From: Burkholderiales bacterium
GTDB lineage: Bacteria; Pseudomonadota; Gammaproteobacteria; Burkholderiales; Burkholderiaceae_C
DNA length: 40,216 bases
Direction: 5' to 3'
Assembly (NCBI GenBank): GCA_028872015.1
Contig: JAGWLO010000031.1
Coordinates: 1-40,216 of the forward strand
Shown piece by piece: positions 1-7,027 of the stretch; within the stretch, counting starts at the first letter, position 1, and every line of letters begins with the position of its first letter. Made by a program: the position numbers and the translations under genes. The notes under the pieces are model-generated. The model was not told the origin of the DNA. It searched no databases and saw only the letters and a program-made list of their open reading frames with translations.

Positions 1-17
1 AGTCGCTTGGAGGTTCT

Positions 18-833
18 ATGGGTACGGCAGACGAGTCCCTGAGGAAAACCGCCCTGGTGACCGGCGCAAGCGGCGGCATCGGGCGCGCGCTAGCCCTGGA
101 ATGTGTTCGTCGCGGCCTGCGCGTTGTGGCAGTTGGCCGCAACTCGGAGGAACTGGCGTCCTTGTCGAGCTCGGCTGGCGGGCCGCAGGGTTCGATCATC
201 GCTGTCTCCCATGATCTCCTCGCCCCCGGATCGACCGCCACTTTGGTGGACTTTCTGCAGCGCCGCGACATTACGGTCGACCTTTTGATCAACTGCGCGG
301 GCCGAGGACTCCTTGCACCATTCGACTCTGTCGCAGCAGATGCGCAAAGAGATGTCCTGCGCCTCAACTTCGAGGTGCCAATCGAGTTGACTCACGCCCT
401 GTTGCCGGCACTGAAGACAAGACGCGGCGCAGTTCTCAACATCGCCTCGCTCGTGGCGTTCCTGCCCGCTCCCGGCTTGTCGATGCTCGCTGCCTCAAAG
501 ACGGCGCTCGTCAGCTGGTCAGTTGCGCTGCGGCGAGAACTGCTGGGCACCGTGTCGGTGACCGCGTTCTGTCCCGGCGTCACGCGGACCGCGTTCCTAC
601 AGCGAGCCGGGATGGCGCATCTGCAACTGGAACGGTCGTTCATCGCAACGTCACCCGCTGTCGTGGCAGCAAAGGCGCTCGACGCGGTCGGGAGGAACAA
701 GGCAGTGGCGTTCGCGACGCCCATCGACCGCGTGGCCGCGTTAGTCTGCAAGCTGCTGCCTGGGTGGGCCTCGGCGGCGGCTGTGGCCCACTTGCTCGGA
801 CAGTTCAAACGTGCAAGTTCCGGGAGCACGTGA
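18..833 (+). CDS. SDR-family oxidoreductase-like protein lacking the catalytic Tyr
   Basis: A 271-residue classical short-chain dehydrogenase/reductase by fold. The N-terminal dinucleotide-binding motif TGASGGIGRA is at residues 14-23 and the structural LINCAG motif lies near residue 92. The active-site Ser is present in the NIAS stretch. The YxxxK motif reads LAASK: Lys is kept but the catalytic Tyr is Leu. In close SDR relatives this position is Tyr (for example YAATK), so the protein may be inactive, may bind a ligand only, or may use different chemistry. A strong ribosome-binding site (TTGGAGG) precedes the ATG. It sits at the edge of the island, next to integrase genes and without a metabolic partner. 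The substrate is unknown. Confidence 0.85.
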   Translation: MGTADESLRKTALVTGASGGIGRALALECVRRGLRVVAVGRNSEELASLSSSAGGPQGSIIAVSHDLLAPGSTATLVDFLQRRDITVDLLINCAGRGLLAPFDSVAADAQRDVLRLNFEVPIELTHALLPALKTRRGAVLNIASLVAFLPAPGLSMLAASKTALVSWSVALRRELLGTVSVTAFCPGVTRTAFLQRAGMAHLQLERSFIATSPAVVAAKALDAVGRNKAVAFATPIDRVAALVCKLLPGWASAAAVAHLLGQFKRASSGST

Positions 834-1069
834 GGCACGACTCCGCTGCCGCATGTGAGCTTCAGTCCAGGCCCTCCGCGAGCGTCTGAATTGCTTGCTG
901 AAGAGGACTGCCAGCCGCGACCTTCGCTCCGCCCCCTACCGTCACCCGACGCTGAAGGTCGGCCGGATCTCGAGCGATGGAATTCCGCGCGAATCCACTT
1001 CCGAACCCCCGTCGTTCTCCGTCTACGCTGACAGTGAGGCCACGGAGCGCCTGCGCAGGAGACCGGAAG

Positions 1070-1762
1070 ATGAAACGAGGCCTGACCTACGCCGAAGCGA
1101 TGGACTCCGCAGTCGTCAAGCTGCCTGAGCATCTGGCGCGCATGGTGTTGTTCACCCTGAACACCGGCGCGCGCGACGAGGTGGTCTGCAGTCCCAGGTG
1201 GGACTGCGAGATCCAAGTGCCGGAGTTGGGTGTTAGCGAGTTTGAAGTGCCGGCCGCCAGCGTGAAGGGAGGGCGCCGGTCGCGACTGTTGGTATGCAAC
1301 AGCGCGGCGCAGGCCGTTGTCGAATCAGTGGGCGGCGAGCACGACGAGTACGTCTTCGTGTACCAGCGGCGCAAGCGCGACGGAAGTTCCGGCGATGGCC
1401 GGCCGCATCGGGTCGACACGATGAACAACACCGCGTGGCAGCGGGCTCGCACGCAGGCCGGCCTGGGCGATCTGCATGTCCACGACCTGCGCCACACCAC
1501 GGGCATGCGCCTGCGGGAGGCGGGAGTCAGCGAGTCGACGAGAGCCGACATCCTGTGGCACATCAACCCGGCGATGGCGCACCACTGCAGCATGGCGCAG
1601 ATCGTCGAGCTGCACGGTGCCCTGGAAAAGATCAAGGCCGACAGCGGTGCGTGGAACAAGAGCCTGGCGACGCTGAAGCTCGAACAACAGGCGGTCAAGC
1701 GGGGCACGAGTCCCGCAAAAGTCCCGCAGCAAAGAAAGACGGTTAGAGGCCGGATCATCTAA
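1070..1762 (+). pseudogene. Decayed tyrosine recombinase (C-terminal catalytic fragment)
   Basis: The product, read from the ATG at 1070, is about 230 residues and aligns with the catalytic domain of phage-type integrases. Its KLPEHLARMVLFTLNTGAR stretch (residues 17-35) parallels LPEHLADMAVFAVATGLR in the intact integrase downstream. The first Arg (R35) and the HDLRHT box (H138, R141) are kept and a WH pair sits at 163-164, but the nucleophilic Tyr position is Cys173 (HHCSM where relatives have xxYSH). The N-terminal arm-binding and core-binding domains are missing; the open frame from 977 to 1069 shows no integrase similarity. It is almost certainly non-functional. Its stop codon lies 24 bp from a tRNA 3' end, mirroring the spacing of the intact integrase to tRNA-Lys. 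Confidence 0.75.
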
Positions 1763-1785
1763 CCCTTTGATCTAGAAGGAAAATC

Positions 1786-1827
1786 TGGTGCGTCTGGCAG
1801 GATTCGAACCCACGACCCCTTGGTTCG
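1786..1827 (-). repeat. 3'-half tRNA fragment (tRNA-Arg-like), probable attachment-site core
   Basis: Read on the minus strand this is the 3' half of a tRNA: CGAACC from the anticodon loop/stem, a variable region, a T-arm with the GGGTTCGAATCC core, a 7-nt acceptor strand CAGACGC, discriminator A and an encoded CCA. No 5' half (D-arm, 5' acceptor strand) follows at 1828 and beyond. From memory the best match is a Burkholderiales tRNA-Arg(ACG), which is inference. Fragments that begin in the anticodon loop and run to the CCA end are the usual identity block left by tyrosine integrases. An inverted repeat (CGATGCC at 1826-1832, GGCATCG at 1842-1848) begins at its inner edge. Confidence 0.7.
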
Positions 1828-1883
1828 ATGCCAAGTCATCAGGCATCGCGGCCAGCATGCGGCCGACATAAGTGGTCGCTGAC

Positions 1884-2255
1884 ATGACGACCCTCGACCT
1901 CTCGGAAGCTGCGCAGCTCCTCAAGGTGCACCCGAAGACGCTCCAGAAGCTGGCCCGACTTGGTGCCGTGCCGAGCTGCAAGGTGGGTCGCGCCTGGGTG
2001 TTCGTTGAGCACTTGCTCCTTGAGCACCTGGTGTCAGAATCGCTGACGCGTGCGTCCGTGGTCGAACATCAGGAGCAATCCAAATGCCGATCTATAGACG
2101 CAAGGACTCACCGTACTGGTGGGTCAAGTTACCGCCCATCCGGGGTGAATCGAAGCCTTTACAGCAAAGCGCTGGGACTGCCAACCGACGAGAGGCGCAA
2201 GAGGTCCACGACCGACTTGCGCACGACCGCTGGGAGCAAGAACGCGTTGGAGTGA
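1884..2255 (+). CDS. HTH DNA-binding protein, excisionase-like
   Basis: A predicted MerR/excisionase-type helix-turn-helix protein of up to 123 residues. Residues 5-45 (DLSEAAQLLKVHPKTLQKLA, then a RVGR-like wing ending in WVF) match the small HTH proteins usually encoded just before island integrases, which bind att DNA and steer excision. The ATG at 1884 is chosen; a GTG at 1872 is possible. The frame stays open 172 bp into the integrase gene, and the part beyond about residue 75 shows no recognisable domain. Either the two genes truly overlap or the frame lost its original stop. The HTH assignment is firm; the role in excision is inferred from position. Confidence 0.65.
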   Translation: MTTLDLSEAAQLLKVHPKTLQKLARLGAVPSCKVGRAWVFVEHLLLEHLVSESLTRASVVEHQEQSKCRSIDARTHRTGGSSYRPSGVNRSLYSKALGLPTDERRKRSTTDLRTTAGSKNALE

Positions 2256-3118
2256 AGGCTCGGCACGACTGGCAGGAGGCGGCCGAGCGATGGATCTTGG
2301 AAACGAAGCACAAGGCCTCGCACGGTGACGACATCGCAAAGCTTCGCTGGCTCCACCCTTACCTGGGAGACAAACAGCTCGACGAGATCGACCGGACGCT
2401 GATCGACAGGATCAAGTTCGACCGCGAGAAGCTCGCCACTGCCGGCACGACCAACCGCTACCTCGCCCTCATCCGCGCCATCCTGCGGCGCGCCTGTAAC
2501 GAGTGGGAGTGGATCGACCGGGCACCCAAGATCAAGCTGTTCAAGGAAGCCGAAGGCCGTGTGCGGTCGCTGACTGTCGCGGAGTTCGAGTCGCTGCTCA
2601 AGGAGCTGCCCGAGCACCTGGCCGACATGGCGGTGTTCGCGGTGGCCACCGGGCTGCGGCAGGCCAACGTGAAGGGTTTGGAGTGGCAGTACGTCGACCT
2701 CGGCCGGCGTCATGCCTGGATACCCGGCGCGAGGCACAAGAACGGCAAGCCGCACTCGGTGCCCTTGAACGAGATGGCGCTCTCGGTGCTACGGAAGCAG
2801 ATCGGCAAGCACCCCTCGCGGGTGTTCACCTTCCGAGGTGAGCCGGTCAGCCAGGTCAACACCAAGGCGTGGACTGCGGCGCTCAAGCGGGCCGGGATCG
2901 AGGACTTCAAGTGGCACGACCTGCGGCACACCTTCGCGACCTGGCACCGCCAGGCCGGGACACCGACCTACGAGCTCCAGCGGCTCGGCGGCTGGAAGAC
3001 CGGGGCGATGGTCGAGCGCTACGCGCATGTGGCGCCCGAGGCGCTGCAGGGCGCGGCCGACCGGCTTGATGGTTTTAGCGGCTACGAAATAGCTACGCCG
3101 CAAAAGCCAACGGCCTAG
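2084..3118 (+). CDS. Site-specific tyrosine integrase, full length
   Basis: A 344-residue phage/island-type integrase. It has an N-terminal arm-binding segment (about 1-55), a SAM-like core-binding domain (about 60-150) and a catalytic domain (about 160-330). The active-site set is complete: R192 (TGLR), a Lys in the beta-hairpin (K219 or K223), H278 and R281 in WHDLRHTF, W304 in GGW, and nucleophile Y313 in ERYAH. It should cut and rejoin att sites to integrate or excise the element. The stop codon lies inside a hairpin terminator and 28 bp from the 3' end of tRNA-Lys(CTT), so the 3' half of that tRNA is the probable attachment site. The overlapping HTH gene upstream is its likely directionality partner. 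Confidence 0.92.
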   Translation: MPIYRRKDSPYWWVKLPPIRGESKPLQQSAGTANRREAQEVHDRLAHDRWEQERVGVKARHDWQEAAERWILETKHKASHGDDIAKLRWLHPYLGDKQLDEIDRTLIDRIKFDREKLATAGTTNRYLALIRAILRRACNEWEWIDRAPKIKLFKEAEGRVRSLTVAEFESLLKELPEHLADMAVFAVATGLRQANVKGLEWQYVDLGRRHAWIPGARHKNGKPHSVPLNEMALSVLRKQIGKHPSRVFTFRGEPVSQVNTKAWTAALKRAGIEDFKWHDLRHTFATWHRQAGTPTYELQRLGGWKTGAMVERYAHVAPEALQGAADRLDGFSGYEIATPQKPTA

Positions 3119-3145
3119 GAGAAGCTCCTAAGCCGTTGATTTTGT
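3108..3145. terminator. Bidirectional hairpin terminator between integrase and tRNA-Lys
   Basis: A 14-bp stem with one mismatch (CAACGGCCTAGGAG at 3108-3121, CTCCTAAGCCGTTG at 3125-3138) and a 3-nt loop is followed by ATTTTGTT on the plus strand and by GCTTTTG on the minus strand. It can therefore end both integrase transcripts and the tRNA-Lys transcript coming the other way. The integrase stop codon TAG lies within the left arm. Confidence 0.75.
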
Positions 3146-3221
3146 TGGTGGGCCCTGACAGATTCGAACTGTCGACCAACGGATTAAGAGTCCGCTGCTC
3201 TACCAACTGAGCTAAGAGCCC
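3146..3221 (-). tRNA. tRNA-Lys (anticodon CTT)
   Basis: A complete 76-nt cloverleaf on the minus strand. The acceptor GGGCTCT pairs with AGGGCCC (one G-T wobble), followed by A and an encoded CCA. The D-arm is GCTC...GAGC, the anticodon stem GCGGA/TCCGT encloses CTCTTAA (anticodon CTT), and the T-arm carries TTCGAAT. It probably shares a transcript with tRNA-Lys(TTT), 17 bp upstream. Its 3' half is the probable integration site of the island at 1-3145. Confidence 0.96.
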
Positions 3222-3238
3222 GGGATGCGACTATCGCG

Positions 3239-3314
3239 TGGTGGGTCGTGCGTGACTCGAACACGCGACCAACGGATTAAAAGTCCGCTGCTCTACCGAC
3301 TGAGCTAACGACCC
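3239..3314 (-). tRNA. tRNA-Lys (anticodon TTT)
   Basis: A complete 76-nt cloverleaf on the minus strand. The acceptor GGGTCGT pairs perfectly with ACGACCC, followed by A and an encoded CCA. The anticodon loop CTTTTAA carries TTT, and the T-loop is TTCGAGT. Its D-arm and anticodon arm are nearly identical to those of the neighbouring tRNA-Lys(CTT), consistent with an old tandem duplication that diverged in anticodon, T-stem and acceptor. Together the pair reads both lysine codons. Confidence 0.96.
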
Positions 3315-3330
3315 GTCCGCAGAGCCTCTC

Positions 3331-3358
3331 ATTATAGCCAGAACGCGCGGGATCACGA
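3331..3358 (-). promoter_or_regulatory. Promoter of the tRNA-Lys pair
   Basis: A perfect TATAAT (minus strand, 3336 to 3331) lies 16 nt upstream of the tRNA-Lys(TTT) 5' end, with a weak -35 candidate TCGTGA (3358-3353) at 16-bp spacing. Transcription would start near 3324. The -35 overlaps the stop codon of tcdA. Confidence 0.6.
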
Positions 3359-4141
3359 GGCGGTGGCGGCGCCGATCGCCCAGGCCGCGGCCTCGCCCGC
3401 GGCCACCATGCCGAAGCTGGCGGTGACCATCACGCTGGAGCCGTAGCCGTGACAGTTGAGGCCGCTGTCGATCGTGCCGTCCCGGCTGCCCGGCGCCTGT
3501 GCGGCTGCCCGGGCCGGCGGCGCGGCCACGGCTTCGCGCGAGTACACGCAGCGCAGGCCGATGCGGCCCTGGCGCGCCGCGCCGGCATGGCGGCGCAGGC
3601 GCTGGCGCAGGCTGGCCAGCAACGGGTCGTGGCTGACCTCCGCCAGGTCGGCCACCGCCACGTCCTGCGCCCGCCGCTTGCCGCCGGCCGCACCCACGCA
3701 CACCAGGGGCCGCGCCTCGCGCAGCGCCCAGGCGGCCATCGCGGCCTTGGCGCGCACCTGATCGCAGGCGTCCAGCACCACGTCCACCGGCTCGGGCAGC
3801 ACGGCCGGCCAGTTGTCGGCGTCGACGAAGGCGTCGACCACCTGCACGTCGCAGCCCGGGTGGATGTCGCCGATGCGCTCGCGCAGGGCCTGCCCCTTGT
3901 GCTGGCCCAGCGTACGCCCCAGGGCCTGCACCTGGCGGTTGATGTTCGACTCGGCGATGTGGTCCAGGTCGATCAGCACCAGCCGCGCCACGCCGCTGCG
4001 CGCCAGCGCCTCGGCGGCCCAGGCGCCGACGCCGCCGAGCCCGATCACCGCCATGCTCGCCGCGCGCAGGCGAGCGTAGCCGGCATCGCCGTAGAGCCGC
4101 CGCAGGCCGCCGAAGCGGCGTTCGAGGTCGGCGTCGAACAC
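3353..4141 (-). CDS. tcdA: tRNA threonylcarbamoyladenosine dehydratase (E1-like)
   Basis: A 262-residue ThiF/MoeB/E1-superfamily enzyme of the TcdA (CsdL/YgdL) type. It uses ATP to cyclise t6A37 to ct6A in ANN-decoding tRNAs, including tRNA-Lys. Evidence is the Rossmann nucleotide motif GLGGVGAWAAEALARSG (about 34-50) with LIDLD following, NINRQ near 66, DACDQVRAK near 128, and the C-terminal SSVMVTASFGMVAAGEAAAW typical of the family. The start is GTG at 4141, where similarity begins (FDADLERRFGGLRRLYG); no upstream ATG fits. It follows cpoB by 31 nt in the tolB-pal-cpoB direction and may share that transcript. It happens to lie just upstream of two tRNA-Lys genes, whose products are among its expected substrates. 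Confidence 0.93.
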   Translation of the reverse strand: MFDADLERRFGGLRRLYGDAGYARLRAASMAVIGLGGVGAWAAEALARSGVARLVLIDLDHIAESNINRQVQALGRTLGQHKGQALRERIGDIHPGCDVQVVDAFVDADNWPAVLPEPVDVVLDACDQVRAKAAMAAWALREARPLVCVGAAGGKRRAQDVAVADLAEVSHDPLLASLRQRLRRHAGAARQGRIGLRCVYSREAVAAPPARAAAQAPGSRDGTIDSGLNCHGYGSSVMVTASFGMVAAGEAAAWAIGAATAS

Positions 4142-4172
4142 GGGGCGAACGCGGACGAGGCGCAGCAGGCGC

Positions 4173-4967
4173 CTAGCGCAGCGCGCCCAGGCGCTCCTTG
4201 CCCGCGCGCGCGGCGTCGGACTGCGGGTAGTTCTTCAGCAACTCGCCCAGCGTGCGCCGCGCCGCCTTGGTCTCCTTCATCTCGGCCTGGCTGTTGGCCA
4301 TCGCCAGCAGCGCGTCGGGCGCGTGCGGGCTGTCGGGCGCCGCGGTCACGTAGGCGCGGAAGGCGGCGATCGCGCCCTTGTAGTCGCGCTTGCCGTACAG
4401 CGCATTGCCCAGCCAGAAACGCACCGAGTCGGCGTAGCCGCTGCCGGGATAGGCGCTCTGGAACGCGGTCAGCAGCTGGGCCGACTTGTCGAAGTCGCCG
4501 CCGCGGATCGCGGCGATGGCGTCGTCGTAGGCGCGCTTCTCGCCGGGGGTGACGGTGAAGTCGCGCCCGTCCACGCTGACCTTGGTCGGCTCGAGCTTGC
4601 GCAGCCGGTCGTCGAAGGCCTGCGTGGTGTCCTGCTGCTTGCGCTGCAGGTCGGAGAGGTCGCGCGCCAGCTGCTCCTTGTCGCCGCGCAGCTTGGCGAT
4701 CTGGCTGCGCAGGTCCTCGAGCTGGTTGCTCATGTCCAGCAGGCTGCGCCGCAGCGCGTTCATCTGCTCGGCGCTGGCCGCCGCGGCGTCCGCCTGCGCC
4801 TTGCCCTGGTCTTCGAGCGCGGTGATGCGGTTGCGCAGGTCGACGATGGCCTTGCGCGCCTCGTCGTCGTCGAACAGGCCGGCATGGGCGGTGCCGGCGG
4901 CCAGGCTCAGCACCAGCCCGAAGGCCAGGGCCAGCCAGGCCGGGGTGCGCGATCGGGGCAAAGTCAT
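4173..4967 (-). CDS. cpoB: Cell division coordinator CpoB (YbgF), Tol-Pal system
   Basis: A 264-residue periplasmic protein that links peptidoglycan synthesis to Tol-Pal-driven outer-membrane constriction. It has a Sec signal peptide (basic SRTP, hydrophobic stretch, cleavage after AHA near 29), then a trimerising coiled coil (about 35-120: heptad-like AEQMNALRRSLLDMSNQLED and LRSQIAKLRGDKEQLARDLS), then a C-terminal TPR domain (about 145-260: YDDAIAAIRGGDFDKSAQLL, YPGSGYADSVRFWLGNALYG, SPHAPDALLAMANSQAEMKE). The start ATG lies 1 nt after the pal stop codon, implying translational coupling. It is full length for the family. Confidence 0.93.
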   Translation of the reverse strand: MTLPRSRTPAWLALAFGLVLSLAAGTAHAGLFDDDEARKAIVDLRNRITALEDQGKAQADAAAASAEQMNALRRSLLDMSNQLEDLRSQIAKLRGDKEQLARDLSDLQRKQQDTTQAFDDRLRKLEPTKVSVDGRDFTVTPGEKRAYDDAIAAIRGGDFDKSAQLLTAFQSAYPGSGYADSVRFWLGNALYGKRDYKGAIAAFRAYVTAAPDSPHAPDALLAMANSQAEMKETKAARRTLGELLKNYPQSDAARAGKERLGALR

Positions 4968-4968
4968 C

Positions 4969-5625
4969 TCACTGATCCTTCAGTTCGGCGCGCCGGTTCT
5001 GGGCCCAGGCCGCCTCGTCGTGCCCGTCGACCGCCGGGCGTTCCTTGCCGAAGCTCACCGCCTCGAGCTGCCGGGCCGGCGCGCCCAGCAGAACGAGCAC
5101 GCGCAACACCGCTTCGGCGCGCTTCTGGCCGAGGGCCAGGTTGTACTCGCTGCCGCCGCGCTCGTCGGTGTGGCCTTCGATCACCAGCCGGCCGGTCGGC
5201 CGCGCCGCCAGCGCCTTGGCTTCGGCCTCGAGCAGGCCCTGGTACTCGGGCTTGATGGCGAAGCTGTCGTAGTCGAAGTAGACGACCTTGGGCGCGCCGG
5301 CCGCCCCCGCACCCCCGCCACCGCCGCCGGCCCCGCTCGTCGCGTCCAGGTTGACGCCGGCCACGCGCGACTGCGGCAGCACGCCGCCCGCGTCGGCCCC
5401 GCCGCCGGCACCGCCGGAGCGGCCTGCCGGACCGGAGCCCGGGCTCGACAGCGTGCGCGCTTCCACCGGTGCCGCCACGGTGGGCGTGGATTCGCACCCC
5501 GCGAGCAGGCCACCCAGGGCCGCCAGGCCCGCGGCCAGCAACGCCCAGCGCGCGGCGCCGGCGCGCTGCGGGCGCCGTCCGGCGCCGTGGGTCGGGCCGA
5601 CGGGATCGTCTGCGTCATCGTCCAT
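4969..5625 (-). CDS. pal: Peptidoglycan-associated outer-membrane lipoprotein Pal
   Basis: A 218-residue OmpA-family lipoprotein that ties the outer membrane to peptidoglycan and partners TolB. The hydrophobic stretch WALLAAGLAALGGLLAGC gives a lipobox with acylated Cys44. A Gly/Ala-rich linker follows, then the OmpA domain: YFDYDSFAIKPEYQ (about 104-117) and the peptidoglycan-binding GHTDERGGSEYNLALGQKRA (about 144-163). The start is placed at the ATG at 5625, which overlaps the tolB end by 11 nt and has GGGGG upstream; an ATG at 5652 is less likely. The extension before the hydrophobic core (MDDDADD then basic residues) is long and acidic at its tip, which is unusual for a lipoprotein signal. 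Confidence 0.93.
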   Translation of the reverse strand: MDDDADDPVGPTHGAGRRPQRAGAARWALLAAGLAALGGLLAGCESTPTVAAPVEARTLSSPGSGPAGRSGGAGGGADAGGVLPQSRVAGVNLDATSGAGGGGGGAGAAGAPKVVYFDYDSFAIKPEYQGLLEAEAKALAARPTGRLVIEGHTDERGGSEYNLALGQKRAEAVLRVLVLLGAPARQLEAVSFGKERPAVDGHDEAAWAQNRRAELKDQ

Positions 5626-6931
5626 AGGGCCCCCAGGCCGGTTCGCGCACATCGGGACTGCGGCTGTACAGCCGCGTCTTGATCTTGCCGTCCAGCGTGG
5701 TCGTCATCAGCACGCCGGCGCCCCCGCTGCGGGTGGCGTACATGATGAGCTGGCCGTTCGGCGCGAAGCTCGGGCTCTCGTCGTCCTGCGTGTCGGTGAT
5801 GGATTGGGTGGTGCCGCTGGCCAGGTCCATCAGCATCAGGTGGAAGCTGTTGCCCTGGCGCGTGATGTAGGCCAGCTGCTTGCCGTCGGGGCTGATCGCG
5901 GGGCTGATGTTGTAGTCGCCGTCGAAGGTGATGCGCTGCACCGCCCCGCCCGCCAGCGGCACGTTGTAGACCTGCGGGCCGCCGCCGCGGTCGCTGACGA
6001 AATACAGGCTGCGGCCATCGGGCGCGAACAGCGGCTCGGTGTCGATGCTGGAACCCTGGGTCACGCGCGTGGGCGCGCCGCCCCCGGCTGGCACCGTGTA
6101 GATCTGCGACGAGCCGCTGCGCGACAGCACCACCGCCAGCAGGCTGCCGTCGGGCGACCACGCCGGCGCGCTGTTGGAGCCGCGGTAGTTGGCGACGATG
6201 CGGCGCTGGCCCGTGATCAGGTCCTGCGTCCAGACCACGGCCTTCTGCGTCTCGAACGACACGTAGGCCAGCTTGCGTCCGTCGGGCGACCAGGCCGGCG
6301 AGATGATGGGCTCGGGGCTGGACAGCGCCACCTGCGCGCCCTCGCCGTCGGCATCGGTCACGAAGAGCGTGGAGCGCCGGCCCTGGCGCGCCACGTAGGC
6401 GATGCGGGTGGCATTGACCCCGCGCACGCCGGTGAACTTCTGGTAAATCTCGTCGGCCACGCGGTGCGCGGCCAGCCGCAGGTCGGCCGCCGGCACCACC
6501 TTGCTCTGGCCCAGCATCTGGTCGCCCTTGACCGCATCCCACAGCCGGTAGCGGACGTCGAAGCGGCCATCGGCCAGCCGCGTCACCGAGCCCGCGGCCA
6601 GCGCGTCGGCGCCTGCGGCGCGCCAGGGGCCGAGATCCACCGCGCTGGTCTCGTCGAGCTTGGCATCGGTGGGAATGATGCGGAACACGCCGCTGCGCTC
6701 GAGGTCGGCGCGGATCACCTGCGAGATCGCCACGCCCGAGGCCGATTCGTCGCGGAACGCGGCCAGCGCCAGCGGGATCTGGGTGGCGCCCACGCCCGCG
6801 ATCTCGACCCGGAACTCGGCCGCCACCGGCCGCGCCGCCAGCAGGCCCAGACCCAGCAGCATCAACGTCGCCGCCACGGCGCGGAGGGGCGCGCCAGCCC
6901 TGGATGCGAATCCGGTGTACAGCCTTTGCAT
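5615..6931 (-). CDS. tolB: Tol-Pal system periplasmic beta-propeller TolB
   Basis: A 438-residue periplasmic protein of the Tol-Pal envelope-constriction system. A Sec signal peptide (about 1-38, hydrophobic TLMLLGLGLLAARPVAA) precedes the D1 domain (about 39-170) and a six-bladed propeller with repeated SPDG/APDG units (PAWSPDGRKLAYVSFET, PAWSPDGSLLAVVLS, LFAPDGRSLYFVSDRGG, AISPDGKQLAYITRQG, SFAPNGQLIMYATRSGG). It is full length and heads the tolB-pal-cpoB operon. The ATG at 6931 has no Shine-Dalgarno; a TACAAT -10-like hexamer (6944-6939) lies only 7 nt upstream, so the mRNA may be leaderless. The tolQ, tolR and tolA genes, usually just upstream, are replaced by divergent msbA. Confidence 0.96.
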   Translation of the reverse strand: MQRLYTGFASRAGAPLRAVAATLMLLGLGLLAARPVAAEFRVEIAGVGATQIPLALAAFRDESASGVAISQVIRADLERSGVFRIIPTDAKLDETSAVDLGPWRAAGADALAAGSVTRLADGRFDVRYRLWDAVKGDQMLGQSKVVPAADLRLAAHRVADEIYQKFTGVRGVNATRIAYVARQGRRSTLFVTDADGEGAQVALSSPEPIISPAWSPDGRKLAYVSFETQKAVVWTQDLITGQRRIVANYRGSNSAPAWSPDGSLLAVVLSRSGSSQIYTVPAGGGAPTRVTQGSSIDTEPLFAPDGRSLYFVSDRGGGPQVYNVPLAGGAVQRITFDGDYNISPAISPDGKQLAYITRQGNSFHLMLMDLASGTTQSITDTQDDESPSFAPNGQLIMYATRSGGAGVLMTTTLDGKIKTRLYSRSPDVREPAWGPYGR

Positions 6932-7027
6932 GACGGGGATTGTAGGCAGCGCGGATTGGCGCCCGGCCGCCCGGCGGCGCAGCGCCGGGGGCCCGGGCGG
7001 GCGCCGCGATAATCACGCCAACCGCCC

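Larger units (their letters stand above)
1..3145. mobile_element. Right-hand end of a genomic island inserted at tRNA-Lys(CTT)
   Basis: This stretch is visibly less GC-rich than the remainder of the window and holds mobile-element genes only: two tyrosine recombinase genes (one decayed), an excisionase-like HTH gene, a tRNA 3'-half fragment and a lone dehydrogenase. The intact integrase stops 28 bp from the 3' end of tRNA-Lys(CTT), the classic int/attL layout of tRNA-targeted islands. No second copy of the tRNA-Lys 3' end is visible inside the window, so the other boundary should lie to the left of base 1. The right boundary is inferred from the tRNA; the element may be a stack of more than one insertion. 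Confidence 0.7.

Noticed and set aside
5288..7012. 574-codon plus-strand frame opposite tolB
   Set aside because: No conserved motifs, composition typical of antisense frames, and tolB is complete on the other strand.
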